Below are positions 19,586 through 30,358 of a stretch of DNA of 47,828 nucleotides, one piece after another. Within the stretch, counting starts at the first letter, position 1. Every line of letters starts with the position of its first letter. This stretch comes from Candidatus Colinaster scatohippi (GTDB lineage Bacteria; Bacillota; Clostridia; Lachnospirales; Lachnospiraceae), in assembly GCA_018064805.1 (NCBI GenBank), contig JAGHUN010000037.1, forward strand, positions 1 through 47,828, given 5' to 3'. Both the position numbers and the translations under genes were made by a program. The notes under the pieces were generated by a model that saw only the letters and a program-made list of their open reading frames with translations, was not told where the DNA came from and did not search any database.

Positions 19586-20152
19586 CTATAACTTCAGGAA
19601 ATTATTAAGTATATACACACCATCCGGTGTAAGAATAGACTCCGGATGGAACTGAACACCATATACCGGATAATCTCTGTGCTCTACTGCCATGACCTCT
19701 CCATCATCTGTCCTTGCAATAATCTTAAGACTCTCCGGAAGTTTATCCTCTTTTGCTGAAAGAGAATGATATCTGGCAACCTGCATTTTTTTCTCCATGC
19801 CGGTAAATATTGCAGATTCAAGATCAATATCGGCAATTGATGATTTGCCATGCATAAGTCTTCCGGCATAGCTTACAACACCACCAAAAGCCTCACAAAT
19901 AGCCTGATGTCCAAGGCAGACTCCTAGAATCGGTATTTTCCCTGCAAAATGAAGAATAACCTCTTCACAGATTCCTGCCTCTGCCGGTCTACCCGGTCCG
20001 GGTGAGATAATAATATGATCCGGTCCAAGTGCCTCTATCTCAGAAATTGTCATTTCATCATTTCTGATAACCTTAATATCAGGATTGATTGTTCCTACGA
20101 GCTGAAACAGATTATAGGAAAAACTGTCATAATTATCTATTAATAAAATCAT
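19586..20152 (-). CDS. trpG: Anthranilate synthase component II (glutamine amidotransferase)
   Basis: 188 aa; LLIDNYDSFSYNLFQ, GVCLGHQAICEAFGG, VQFHPESILT. Confidence 0.95.
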   Translation of the reverse strand: MILLIDNYDSFSYNLFQLVGTINPDIKVIRNDEMTISEIEALGPDHIIISPGPGRPAEAGICEEVILHFAGKIPILGVCLGHQAICEAFGGVVSYAGRLMHGKSSIADIDLESAIFTGMEKKMQVARYHSLSAKEDKLPESLKIIARTDDGEVMAVEHRDYPVYGVQFHPESILTPDGVYILNNFLKL

Positions 20153-20155
20153 GTC

Positions 20156-21631
20156 CTAGCCCTCCATATCCTGTGCCTGCTCAATTGCAAGCATTACCGC
20201 TTTAGCCTTATTAATGCATTCCTGGAATTCATTTTCAGGTACTGAATCAGCAACAATTCCCGCACCTGAACGAACAAACACTTTTCCGTTTTTCTTAAAT
20301 GCAATTCTTATAGCAATACAAGTATCAAGGTTACCGGTAAAATCAACATAACCTATTGCTCCACCATATATTCCACGCTTGTTATTCTCAAGCTCATTAA
20401 TAATCTCACATGCTCTAATCTTAGGTGCACCGGAAAGTGTTCCTGCCGGAAGAATGGCATCAATCGCCTCTATTTCATGTCTGTTATCTGCAAGCTCACC
20501 TCTTACAGTTGAACCTATATGCATAACATGAGAATATCTCTCAACTGACATATACTTCTCAACTTCTACAGTTCCAAAACGACTTATCTTACCAATATCG
20601 TTCCTGCCGAGATCTACCAGCATATTATGCTCTGCGCGCTCCTTCTCATCAGCAAGGAGTTCCTTTTCAAGCGCTGCATCCTCTTCCGGTGTTTCTCCTC
20701 TTTTACGGGTTCCGGCAAGAGGGAATGTATGAAGCACACCATTCTCAAGTTTAACCAGCGTTTCAGGCGAAGCTCCGGCTACCTCTACATCATCTCCTGA
20801 AAAATAGAACATATAGGGAGACGGATTTATGGTTCTTAAAACTCTGTAAGTATCAAAAAGACTTCCCTCGAAATCAGCCTCCAGACGATTAGATAATACA
20901 ACCTGGAAAATATCGCCTTCATAAATATACTTCTTTGCCTTATCAACCATTTCGCAAAAAGCTTCTTTTTCAAAAAGCTTGCGAAAATCTGATGTAAGTC
21001 GGCCCGGTTCAGTAACTGCCTCCTCACCATTCTTAATAATATTAATTATCTCCTCAATATCCTCTGAAGCCTTTTTATAATTTACTTCAAAATTGTTAGT
21101 TGCCGCGTTGGCAATAACAATAATCTTCTGCTTCAGATTATCAAATGCAATAACCTTATCAAAAAGCATCAGATCCATATCCTTAAACTGCTCTTCATCC
21201 TTAGCATCAAGCTTAAGTCTTGGTTCACTGTATTTGATATAATCATACGAGAAATAGCCTACAAGCCCACCGGTAAATGATGGAAAATCGTCAATTTTCG
21301 GACTTTTGTAATTCTTAAGTAGCTCCTTAAGATATTCTGCCGGATGACTAACCTTCTCCTCATGCAGAATTTCGCCCCTGTCACTTGTGACTGTAAGCAT
21401 TCCATTCATACATGTAATACACATAGTCGGCTCATATCCAAGGAATGTATAGCGTCCCCAGTTTTCCTGATTCTCTACACTTTCCAACATATATACATGA
21501 TTGCTCTTCTTTTTCAGAGCCTTAAGCACCTGAATAGGAGTTCTTATATCCGAGAAGATCTCCCTTTTAACAGGTACAATCTTATAATCATTAACGTATT
21601 CTATAGCCTTTTCATATGACGGTGTCAGCAT
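20156..21631 (-). CDS. trpE: Anthranilate synthase component I
   Basis: 491 aa; YIYEGDIFQVVLSNR, PFLAGTRKRG-like FPLAGTRKRGETPEED, ERAEHNMLVDLGRNDIGK, GTLSGAPKIRA. Confidence 0.96.
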   Translation of the reverse strand: MLTPSYEKAIEYVNDYKIVPVKREIFSDIRTPIQVLKALKKKSNHVYMLESVENQENWGRYTFLGYEPTMCITCMNGMLTVTSDRGEILHEEKVSHPAEYLKELLKNYKSPKIDDFPSFTGGLVGYFSYDYIKYSEPRLKLDAKDEEQFKDMDLMLFDKVIAFDNLKQKIIVIANAATNNFEVNYKKASEDIEEIINIIKNGEEAVTEPGRLTSDFRKLFEKEAFCEMVDKAKKYIYEGDIFQVVLSNRLEADFEGSLFDTYRVLRTINPSPYMFYFSGDDVEVAGASPETLVKLENGVLHTFPLAGTRKRGETPEEDAALEKELLADEKERAEHNMLVDLGRNDIGKISRFGTVEVEKYMSVERYSHVMHIGSTVRGELADNRHEIEAIDAILPAGTLSGAPKIRACEIINELENNKRGIYGGAIGYVDFTGNLDTCIAIRIAFKKNGKVFVRSGAGIVADSVPENEFQECINKAKAVMLAIEQAQDMEG

Positions 21632-21650
21632 AGGCCTGTCCTCCCTGGAA

Positions 21651-22625
21651 TTAATCCATCAGAATTATCTCATTATATAATTCTGTAAGATCTTTTCTTC
21701 CCTGCTTTGTATACTCAATAGCTGATTTCGGGTGTCTATTGAGGAGTCCCGTAAAAAGGTACTGCATGTCATACCCCCATGTCACTCCCTCAGCCTTGAG
21801 CGGGTTAATATAGTTCTCAATAAACTGAATTACCGGATAGATATTGTACTTAGGATTGTGAAGGAATCCAATTAACGATTCTATATAGCAGTTTCCTGCA
21901 CCTCTTCCCATTCCTGAGTATGTTGCATCAAGATAATCAACTCCACAACCTACTGCCTCAATAGTATTAGCAAACGCAAGCTGCTGATTATTATGCGCAT
22001 GAATACCTACCTTCTTACCATATTTTGAAGCTGCTTCAAGATACATATCACATATTCTGGTCATCTGCTCAGGATATATAGAACCGTAGCTGTCTACAAT
22101 ATAGAAGCATCCTACAGGCGACTGACCAAGCATATCAAGTGCTACCTTTACATCATTCTCCTGTGCCTGTGATATTGCCATAATATTTACTGTTGTCTCA
22201 TATCCCTTATTTGTAGCATCCTCAATCATATCAATGGCCTGTGGTATTGTATGAATATATGAAGCAACACGTACTAAATCAATCGGGCTTTCAGACTTGT
22301 TATGAATATCATTCTTGTAATCGCATCTACCAACATCTGCCATTACAGCAATCTTAAGCTCAGTATTATTATCTCCTACAATTGCACGAATATCTTCATC
22401 ATCACAGAATTTCCACTTACCAAATTTATTAACGTCAAAAAGTTCCTTAGAAGCCTTATAACCAAACTCCATATAATCAACGCCGGCCTTGATATTAGCC
22501 AGGTAAAGTTTCTTAACGAACTCATCTGTAAAATAAAAATCGTTAACAAGTCCTCCATCTCTAAGGGTTGCATCAACAACCTTGATACTTTCTCTCCAAC
22601 CCATCAGGTTCTTTAATTCTTTCAT
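21651..22625 (-). CDS. HMGL-like / DmpG-type DRE-TIM aldolase domain protein embedded in the trp operon
   Basis: 324 aa; 'VVDATLRDGGLVNDFYFTDEFV', 'YIVDSYGSIYPEQ', 'GIHAHNNQQLAFANTIEAV', 'YLDATYSGMGRGAGNCYIESLIG'. Confidence 0.85.
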   Translation of the reverse strand: MKELKNLMGWRESIKVVDATLRDGGLVNDFYFTDEFVKKLYLANIKAGVDYMEFGYKASKELFDVNKFGKWKFCDDEDIRAIVGDNNTELKIAVMADVGRCDYKNDIHNKSESPIDLVRVASYIHTIPQAIDMIEDATNKGYETTVNIMAISQAQENDVKVALDMLGQSPVGCFYIVDSYGSIYPEQMTRICDMYLEAASKYGKKVGIHAHNNQQLAFANTIEAVGCGVDYLDATYSGMGRGAGNCYIESLIGFLHNPKYNIYPVIQFIENYINPLKAEGVTWGYDMQYLFTGLLNRHPKSAIEYTKQGRKDLTELYNEIILMD

Positions 22626-22650
22626 AACTGTACTCCAATCTGCTTTTTCA

Positions 22651-22680
22651 ATTTAAAGGGGTAAAGTGGCCCTTTTAAAT
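22651..22680 (-). other. Intercistronic hairpin between trpD and the aldolase gene
   Basis: Minus strand ATTTAAAAGGG-ccacttta-CCCCTTTAAAT (10 of 11 pairs), no following U-tract. Confidence 0.6.
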
Positions 22681-22693
22681 AGCAATTATATTA

Positions 22694-23716
22694 CTATCTG
22701 TTTGAAAAATCAATAAACTTATCCAGTGCCGCTGCAGCCTTGCCGCTTGCAATAAGTTCCTTTGCAAGTTCAATACCTGCTGCAATGGAATCAGCCTTTT
22801 CAGTAATGTAGAGAGCAGCTCCCGCATTCATAAGTACAGTGTCCCTCATAGGGCCTTCAAGCTTTCCTTCAAGTATGTTTCTTGTAATTGCTGCATTTTC
22901 CTCAGGTGTTCCACCAACGAGATCCTCTTTCTTACATCTTGAGAAACCAAATTCTTCAGGTGTAATTTCATAAGTCTTATACCAGCCATCCCTAAACTCA
23001 CATACTTTAGTTGGTCCAACAGCTGAAATCTCATCAAGCTTTTCCATTCCGTATACAACCATACCATTTTTCACACCCATAGTACAAAGTACCTGAGCAA
23101 GTGGCTCAACCAGATACTCATCATATACACCAAGGAGCATTCTGTTAGGACATGCCGGATTAGTTAATGGTCCGAGAATATTAAATACTGTTCTGAAGCC
23201 AAGTTCTCTTCTGATTGCTCCTACATATTTCATTGAAGAATGATACTTCTGGGCAAAAAAGAAGCAGAAACCTGTATCCCTTAATAACTGTGCGGCCTGT
23301 TCAGGCTCGAGTGATATATTAGCACCAAGTGCTTCAAGACAATCCGCTGTACCTGACTTAGAAGATGCTGCCCTATTACCATGCTTGGCAACCTTAACAC
23401 CTGCTGCAGCTGCAACAAATGCTGTAGTAGTTGAGATATTAAAGCTTCCTGCTCTGTCTCCACCGGTTCCTACTATTTCAAGAGTATCCATATCACCTGT
23501 GTCAACCTTAGTAGCATGCTCACGCATTGCTGTTGCACATCCACGAATTTCCTCGATAGTCTCTGCCTTAGTACTCTTAGTAGATAATGCTGCAAGGAAC
23601 GCTGCATTCTGAGTAGGAGTTGTTGCTCCATCCATAATCTCATTCATTACAGTATAAGCCTCATCAAATGTAAGGTCTTCTTTCATTACTATTTTTTCGA
23701 TTGCTTCCTTAATCAT
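22694..23716 (-). CDS. trpD: Anthranilate phosphoribosyltransferase
   Basis: 340 aa; [52 protein letters not shown]. Confidence 0.97.
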   Translation of the reverse strand: MIKEAIEKIVMKEDLTFDEAYTVMNEIMDGATTPTQNAAFLAALSTKSTKAETIEEIRGCATAMREHATKVDTGDMDTLEIVGTGGDRAGSFNISTTTAFVAAAAGVKVAKHGNRAASSKSGTADCLEALGANISLEPEQAAQLLRDTGFCFFFAQKYHSSMKYVGAIRRELGFRTVFNILGPLTNPACPNRMLLGVYDEYLVEPLAQVLCTMGVKNGMVVYGMEKLDEISAVGPTKVCEFRDGWYKTYEITPEEFGFSRCKKEDLVGGTPEENAAITRNILEGKLEGPMRDTVLMNAGAALYITEKADSIAAGIELAKELIASGKAAAALDKFIDFSNR

Positions 23717-23741
23717 TGTCTCTCCTCCTGACTAAAATATT

Positions 23742-24536
23742 CTATATTTCATTGAGCTCCTTTTTGAATGTTGTTGCATATTCTGTTGCTGCTTCTGCCT
23801 TAAAATCATTTTCTCTCATAAGATTAATGAAATGAGATCCAACAATAGCTCCATCAATAATATCCTTCATAGGGGCCACATCTGCTGCCGTTCTGATACC
23901 GAAGCCCATCATTACAGGAATTGCTGACTTTGCTTTAACATCCGCAAGATAATTCATTACCTCCTTGTGGAAGGTTGCTGACTGTCCTGTTACGCCCATT
24001 GCAGAAACACAATATACAAATCCCTTTGCATCTGCCAGTATCTTACTGATTCTGTCTGCAGAAACCGGTGATACCAACTGAATAAGAATTGTTCTGTCAT
24101 CATTATCGAGTGCCTTTTTCAGATTCTCCTGCTCCTCAAAAGGAAGATCCGGAATAATAAGACCATCAACACCTGTCTCATTACACTTTTTAACAAATGC
24201 TTCTATTCCGTAATTAACAACTGTGTTGTAATACATCATAAAAAGAATCGGCTGCTCAATTCCCTCCGCTCTTATTTCCTCCATAAGATCAAAGGTCTTA
24301 CGAAGAGATGCACCATTAAGAATTGCCTCATATGATGCCTGCTGTATTACCGGACCATCAGCTATTGGGTCTGAAAACGGAATACCCAATTCAATTACAT
24401 CAGTAATACCATTCTGTGCCTTAATTATTTCTTTTGTAGCCTTCATATCAGGAAGACCGGCTGTTATATATGTAATAAATGCTTTTTCATTTTTTTCTTT
24501 AAGAGCCGCCATACGGGCTTCTATTCTGTTACTCAT
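23742..24536 (-). CDS. trpA: Tryptophan synthase alpha chain
   Basis: 264 aa; FITYITAGLPD, ELGIPFSDPIADGPVIQQAS, GVDGLIIPDLPFEE, VMMGFGIRTA. Confidence 0.96.
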   Translation of the reverse strand: MSNRIEARMAALKEKNEKAFITYITAGLPDMKATKEIIKAQNGITDVIELGIPFSDPIADGPVIQQASYEAILNGASLRKTFDLMEEIRAEGIEQPILFMMYYNTVVNYGIEAFVKKCNETGVDGLIIPDLPFEEQENLKKALDNDDRTILIQLVSPVSADRISKILADAKGFVYCVSAMGVTGQSATFHKEVMNYLADVKAKSAIPVMMGFGIRTAADVAPMKDIIDGAIVGSHFINLMRENDFKAEAATEYATTFKKELNEI

Positions 24537-24598
24537 CTATTTTCCTCCTTGCTATTTAAGAAAGCGATACACTTTCTAACATCACTGTCACTTTTTGA

Positions 24599-26482
24599 TT
24601 AATTGAGATAACCCTTACCTGCGAGATAATTCGAAATTGTATTAACATCCTTGTCGCCTCTTCCCGACAAGCATACAATCATCGACTGATCAGGTGTCAT
24701 CTCCTTCGCCTTCTTAAATGCATAAGCCATTGCATGTGCACTTTCAATGGCAGGAATAATACCTTCCATCTGTGTGAGCTCCATCAGTGCATCCATTGCT
24801 TCAGTATCTGTTATAGGAACATATTTTGCTCTTCCTGTATCATGAAGATATGCGTGCTCAGGTCCAACTCCCGGATAATCAAGTCCTGCTGAGATAGAGT
24901 GCGCCAGCTGAATATTACCATCCTCATCCTGAAGAAGATATGAACGAGTTCCGTGAAGTACACCCGGACGGCCCTTTGCCATTGATGCTGCATGCTCATC
25001 AGTATCAACACCTTTTCCTGCTGCCTCAACTCCAATAAGTTCAACGCCCTCTTCATCTATAAAATCAGCAAACATTCCAATTGAGTTAGAACCGCCACCT
25101 ACGCAGGCCATAACAACATCAGGAAGTCTTCCTTCAACCTCCATATGCTGAACCTTAGCCTCACGACTGATAACTGCCTGGAATTCTTTAACCATCTTAG
25201 GATATGGATATGGTCCAATTGCTGAGCCAATAATATAGAAGGTATCTTCTGCAGTCTTGGCCCAGGTTCTAATTGCCTCGTTTGTTGCATCCTTAAGTGT
25301 ATTACTTCCGGACTCAACTGCTACAACCTTAGCACCAAGCATCTCCATCCTCATAACATTAAGCGCCTGACGTTCAACATCCTCCTTACCCATATATACA
25401 GTACATTCCATATTAAAGAGTGCCGCACCTGTAGCTGTTGCCACACCATGCTGTCCTGCACCGGTCTCAGCTATTACCTTAGTCTTGCCCATACGTTTTG
25501 CAAGAAGAATCTGTCCGATTACATTATTGATTTTGTGTGCGCCGGTATGGTTGAGATCTTCTCTTTTAAGATAAATCTTAGTTCCGTACTTCTCACTGAT
25601 TCTTTCTGCAAAATAGAGAGGTGTCTCTCTACCTACATACTGCTTAAGATAGTAATGATACTGCTTGATAAATTCAGGATCCTTGATTGCTTCCTCAAAT
25701 GCAGCATCTATCTCATCAAGAGTATTCATAAGCGACTCTGATACATACTGTCCACCGTATTCTCCGTAATATGCTCTTTTATTCATATTCTCTCCTATCT
25801 GTCTTACTGCATTCACAAATGCAGTTATTTTCTCTTTATCCTTACCTTGTTCACCCTCAACGCCTGAACTGACATCTACAATATCCGGACTAAATATTCT
25901 AATTCCTTCCTTAACATTATCAGCATTAAGCCCACCGGCAAGAACGAACTTTTTTTCTTCAAAAAATGACGTTAGTGTCACATCTTCAGTATCTTCTTCC
26001 ACACCCGGAGGAGATTGTGCTCCTGCCTTTAACATCCTTCTGCTTTTATGCCAGTTAAAGGTCTGCCCACTTCCGAAGTTAGGTGCATCAACAACAATTG
26101 CTTCAATCTTATCCGCAAGATCTGCAGGCAGCTTATCTATAATTGCCTTTTTTGCAATTGCCTCCGCCTCATCTGATATATTAACCGCATACCAGACCGG
26201 AAGGGCCGCCACTTTTAGAACCTCTTCAGATAACTCTTTATGAATCTGAAGAATATCAAATGGGAGGCTCTGAATTGCCTCTACCATCTCTGCATCAGGC
26301 GATACCATAACTGCCACCTTTTTCACATCTTCATTCAGGTGGTTCATTATCTCTTTTGCCTGTTCAAGTGTCAGATTTCTTTTGCTTGGTTTATAGAAAA
26401 CAAAACCGGCATAATCAACTTTGTTTTCATTTATGTAATTGGCCTCTTCAGGTCTTGTCAGACCACAGATTTTAATCTTCAT
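24599..26482 (-). CDS. trpFB: Fused phosphoribosylanthranilate isomerase - tryptophan synthase beta chain
   Basis: Continuous ORF: N-terminal [14 protein letters not shown]...[18 protein letters not shown] (TrpF) running into [23 protein letters not shown]...[14 protein letters not shown] (TrpB). Start moved from ORF-track 26512. Confidence 0.95.
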   Translation of the reverse strand: MKIKICGLTRPEEANYINENKVDYAGFVFYKPSKRNLTLEQAKEIMNHLNEDVKKVAVMVSPDAEMVEAIQSLPFDILQIHKELSEEVLKVAALPVWYAVNISDEAEAIAKKAIIDKLPADLADKIEAIVVDAPNFGSGQTFNWHKSRRMLKAGAQSPPGVEEDTEDVTLTSFFEEKKFVLAGGLNADNVKEGIRIFSPDIVDVSSGVEGEQGKDKEKITAFVNAVRQIGENMNKRAYYGEYGGQYVSESLMNTLDEIDAAFEEAIKDPEFIKQYHYYLKQYVGRETPLYFAERISEKYGTKIYLKREDLNHTGAHKINNVIGQILLAKRMGKTKVIAETGAGQHGVATATGAALFNMECTVYMGKEDVERQALNVMRMEMLGAKVVAVESGSNTLKDATNEAIRTWAKTAEDTFYIIGSAIGPYPYPKMVKEFQAVISREAKVQHMEVEGRLPDVVMACVGGGSNSIGMFADFIDEEGVELIGVEAAGKGVDTDEHAASMAKGRPGVLHGTRSYLLQDEDGNIQLAHSISAGLDYPGVGPEHAYLHDTGRAKYVPITDTEAMDALMELTQMEGIIPAIESAHAMAYAFKKAKEMTPDQSMIVCLSGRGDKDVNTISNYLAGKGYLN

Positions 26483-26496
26483 AAATCCCTCGCAAG

Positions 26497-27282
26497 TTAC
26501 ATTTCCTTCCATTTCTTTGCAAGCGCTCTTGGATTCTCAGATTCCATAAATGCCCTTCCTATAAGGAAACCGTCAACACCTACTGACTTAAGAAAACTTA
26601 CATCAGCATCATTCATTATTCCACTCTCAGCAACAAAAACCTTATCACTTGGAATATACTTTCTCAAACGTTCAGTATTCTTAAGTGTAATACTGAAATC
26701 CTTAAGATTACGGTTATTTACTCCAACAATTCTTGGATCTATCTTTAGTGCTCTCTCTATTTCTTCCTCATCATGCGTCTCAACTAAAACATCAAGCTTA
26801 AGTTCTCTGGATAACTGATAAAAATCTCTCATCTGAACGTCATCTAAAATGGCTGTTATTAACAGGACCGCATCCGCGCCTATTGCTTTAGCCTCATAGA
26901 ACTGATATTCATCAATCATAAAATCTTTTCTGATAATAGGAAGTTCTGATTTAGCTCTTATCTGCTTCAAATAATCAACACTTCCATTGAAATGATCCTG
27001 TTCTGTCAGACATGATATAGCATCAACCGAAGCATTATAATCATCAATTCTATCCATAAGGTTTACCTTTTCAGTAATAACCCCAAGACTTGGTGATGCC
27101 TTTTTAAACTCACCAATTATAGATATTCCATCCTTTTTAAGATTATTGTAAAAAAGATTCTCCGGTCTCTTTCCTTCTCTTATCGCTTCCTCAGCAAGTC
27201 TTCTCATCTCCGCTTCCGATATCAGTGCTTTATGTTCCGGTAATCTCTTTTTCTTATCTTCAACAATTACATCTAAAATCAT
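26497..27282 (-). CDS. trpC: Indole-3-glycerol phosphate synthase
   Basis: [59 protein letters not shown]; start moved from ORF-track 27324. Confidence 0.95.
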   Translation of the reverse strand: MILDVIVEDKKKRLPEHKALISEAEMRRLAEEAIREGKRPENLFYNNLKKDGISIIGEFKKASPSLGVITEKVNLMDRIDDYNASVDAISCLTEQDHFNGSVDYLKQIRAKSELPIIRKDFMIDEYQFYEAKAIGADAVLLITAILDDVQMRDFYQLSRELKLDVLVETHDEEEIERALKIDPRIVGVNNRNLKDFSITLKNTERLRKYIPSDKVFVAESGIMNDADVSFLKSVGVDGFLIGRAFMESENPRALAKKWKEM

Positions 27283-27306
27283 GTTAATCCCCATTCCTGA
27301 TAAAAC

Positions 27307-27580
27307 AAAAAAAACCAGCATCACAAATGAATGTAATGCTGGGACAGTTAATCAAATTACTGCGGTGCCACCCAACTTGATGTATATCTACATCCTCTCA
27401 GTGCATACTACCATATGCTGATCTTTCTTATACAGAGAATCACCTCTGTCTCCCATACTCTGATAACTTCATTTCTGTTCGCCCTCGGAAGTCCATTCAA
27501 TATAATATTCATTGCTATAATCTCACCACCTATAGCTCTCTCTTAATGAAGGGATTATATTTACTCCTCTTCCTCATCGG
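27307..27580 (-). promoter_or_regulatory. T-box riboswitch leader (Trp specifier) with intrinsic terminator, upstream of trpC
   Basis: Minus strand contains the T-box core 'GGGTGGCACCGC' (27362-27373); terminator CCAGCATtACA...TGTgATGCTGG + T8 (27307-27342); stem I 'GATGAGGAAGAGGAGTAA...AGAGAGC...GGTGG...GAATGGACTTCCGAGGG' with candidate specifier TGG (27493-27495). Confidence 0.93.
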
Positions 27581-27604
27581 TTTAGTATATTAAAGCACGA
27601 AAGC

Positions 27605-28501
27605 CTACAACATGTCAATCATTTTTTGCATATCTTCAGGAAATGATGCACTAAAAACCAGCGTCTTCCCACTTACCGGGTGAACAAATGATAGATTTCC
27701 TGCATGCAGTGCTTGCCTTCCCATATCAGCATTATCCGGATTATATAAAAAGTCTCCAATTAACGGATGCCCGACAGCTTTCATATGAACTCTAATCTGG
27801 TGTGTTCTTCCGGTTTCCAGATTAAGCTTCAAAAGAGAAAAACCATTTCCTGTCCTAACCGTCTCATAATTGGTTATTGCCCTGTCACCATTTATATGGT
27901 CTATTACTCTTTCAATTGTAGAGCCCTCTTTTCGTCCAATAGGCAAATCGATTCTTCCATGCAAATCACTAACCTCACCCTCTACAATTGCATAATATGT
28001 ACGCTTAATATTATGCTTTAGCATCTCATCATAGAGGACACATGCTGCCAGCATATTCTTAGCAATAATCGTTAGTCCTGAGGTATCTCTGTCAAGTCTG
28101 TTAATACACCTGTAAACAAAATTATCCCCCTGACTTCTGCACCTAAAGGCTATGGCATTTCCCAAAGTATTATCATAATTATTAAGTGATGGATGTATTG
28201 GCATACCTGCCGGTTTATTTACAACAATAATATCTTCATCTTCATATATAATATCTATCGGAATATCAACCGGTGGTATTTTTTCGGAAGACTCCGTCTC
28301 CCGTATGCAAATCTTAAGAACATCCCCATCAGTAAGTAACCGGTTAATGAAACCGGGTTCTCCATTTAACAATACTGCCGATTCGTCCTTTTTAAGCCTT
28401 GTCTTTAGTGCGGATGAATACCCCTTGTCTGACAGAAAATCAGATATCTTTTTTCCTTCATCTTCTATTGTAATATTATATTCCAATATTCGTTCTGACA
28501 T
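27605..28501 (-). CDS. RluA-family ribosomal pseudouridine synthase
   Basis: 298 aa; IVVNKPAGMPIHPS, CINRLDRDTSGLTIIAK, ETGRTHQIRVHMKAVGHPLIGD. Confidence 0.95.
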   Translation of the reverse strand: MSERILEYNITIEDEGKKISDFLSDKGYSSALKTRLKKDESAVLLNGEPGFINRLLTDGDVLKICIRETESSEKIPPVDIPIDIIYEDEDIIVVNKPAGMPIHPSLNNYDNTLGNAIAFRCRSQGDNFVYRCINRLDRDTSGLTIIAKNMLAACVLYDEMLKHNIKRTYYAIVEGEVSDLHGRIDLPIGRKEGSTIERVIDHINGDRAITNYETVRTGNGFSLLKLNLETGRTHQIRVHMKAVGHPLIGDFLYNPDNADMGRQALHAGNLSFVHPVSGKTLVFSASFPEDMQKMIDML

Positions 28502-28540
28502 ATCTTTTTGGACAATTACCTTATCTCTCGTCTTTGACTA

Positions 28541-30358
28541 CTACTGATTAGCTATAGCCTCAGCCAGTTCACTGAGATACACCCAACGCTCTGTTTTCTC
28601 TTCAAGCAATTCTTCGGTTTTTGCACGCAATTCTGACAGTTCAGTCAGTTTGTGAGCATTGGTCGCATTCTCAACCATCTGTTCATCTATCTCTTTTATT
28701 TTTGCCTCAAGCTCAGCTATATCATCATCAATTGTTTCAAATTCTTTCTGCTCATTATAGGTAAACTTCAGCTTCTTGGCATGAGTCCAGGTCTCATGTG
28801 AAGAACTTATTTCATTCGTCTTCACACTATCTTTTGAAGAATCTGTCATATTGGCTTCCATTTGCCTGACTCTGTTTTCATAATCAGTATATCCACCTTC
28901 ATGCTGGCGCAATTGCCCACCTGGGCAAAACTCAAAGATTCTGTTTACAACTCTGTCAAGGAAATACCTGTCATGACTTACTGTAATTACAATTCCGGCA
29001 AAGCTGTCAAGATAATCCTCCAGCACCTGCATTGTTGCAATATCCAGATCATTGGTAGGTTCATCGAGAATAAGTACATTCGGTGCCTCCATTAGTACCC
29101 TAAGCAGATTAAGTCTTCTCTTCTCACCACCTGACAACTTGGAGATAAGGCTGTACTTCAGTTCTGTTGTAAATAGGAATCTGTCAAGCATCACCGACGC
29201 GGATACCTGTCCCTCATCTGTTGTAATATACTCCGCCGTGCCTCGAATATAGTCTATTACCTTCATATTCGGATCCATATATGCAATTCCGGCTTTTGGA
29301 TCATTAATTATCTCCTGGGTGTAATAACCGATTTTCACCGTCTGACCTATTTCTATTCTGCCCTTATCAGGCATCACCTCACCTACTATCATCTTCATAA
29401 GCGTGGTTTTGCCTGAACCGTTGGGTCCTATAAAACCTATACGGTCTCTTTTACCAAATATATACGTAAAATCATCAATAAGCACTTTATCGCCATACGA
29501 TTTGTATACGGAATTTATCTCCACAGTCGTACGCCCAAGGCGTTTTGCAGCCGAACCCATCTCAACACTATTATCGGTTACCGGAGCTGATAATGCCGCC
29601 AGTTGTTCATAGCGCTTAATATGTGCCTTCTGTTTAGTGCTTCTTGCCCTCGCACCACGCTGCATCCATTCTATCTCTTTTCTTAGTATTGACTGACGTT
29701 TACGTTCAGATGCCGCAAGCGATTCCTCTCTCTCAGCTTTTCGTGCAAGAAATCCACTATAATTCTCATCATAGGAATAAAGCTTCCCCTTATCTACTTC
29801 TACTATTCTGTTGCATATTAAATCCAGAAAATATCTGTCATGTGTCACCATAACTATTACGCCACGATATGCGTTCAGGCGTTGTTCAAGCCAGGTACTC
29901 ATCTGAGAATCAAGGTGGTTAGTCGGCTCATCAAGAACCAGAATATCGGATTGCGACAAAAGCGCACTCACAAGTGCCAGTCTCTTACGCTGGCCGCCTG
30001 ACAACTCTCCTGTCTTCTGGTTAAATTCATTTATTCCAAGCTTTGTCAGCATACTTTTGGCATCATTCTCTGCTATGCTTCCGTCCCCATTAGCAATAAC
30101 ACTCTGAAGAACCGAATGTTCAGGATTAAAAACCGGATTCTGTGGAAGATATCTTACAACTCGACCGGTTGCAACTGTCCTCGTCCCCTTATCTGCTTCT
30201 TCTAAACCTGATATTATTTTAAGCAGGGTCGACTTACCGGTCCCATTTATTCCTATTACTCCCACCTTTTCACCTTCATGCAGATAAAAAGATGTGTTAT
30301 CAAGTAGTTGCCTGCCCGTATATGATTTTGATATGTTCTCAAGTGATAAAATATTCAT
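28541..30358 (-). CDS. ABC-F family ATPase (Uup-like C-terminal coiled coil)
   Basis: 605 aa; two Walker A (GINGTGKST, GPNGSGKTT), two signatures (LSGGQRKRLALV, LSGGEKRRLNLL); C-terminal KLKFTYNEQKEFETIDDDIAELE. Confidence 0.94.
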   Translation of the reverse strand: MNILSLENISKSYTGRQLLDNTSFYLHEGEKVGVIGINGTGKSTLLKIISGLEEADKGTRTVATGRVVRYLPQNPVFNPEHSVLQSVIANGDGSIAENDAKSMLTKLGINEFNQKTGELSGGQRKRLALVSALLSQSDILVLDEPTNHLDSQMSTWLEQRLNAYRGVIVMVTHDRYFLDLICNRIVEVDKGKLYSYDENYSGFLARKAEREESLAASERKRQSILRKEIEWMQRGARARSTKQKAHIKRYEQLAALSAPVTDNSVEMGSAAKRLGRTTVEINSVYKSYGDKVLIDDFTYIFGKRDRIGFIGPNGSGKTTLMKMIVGEVMPDKGRIEIGQTVKIGYYTQEIINDPKAGIAYMDPNMKVIDYIRGTAEYITTDEGQVSASVMLDRFLFTTELKYSLISKLSGGEKRRLNLLRVLMEAPNVLILDEPTNDLDIATMQVLEDYLDSFAGIVITVSHDRYFLDRVVNRIFEFCPGGQLRQHEGGYTDYENRVRQMEANMTDSSKDSVKTNEISSSHETWTHAKKLKFTYNEQKEFETIDDDIAELEAKIKEIDEQMVENATNAHKLTELSELRAKTEELLEEKTERWVYLSELAEAIANQ

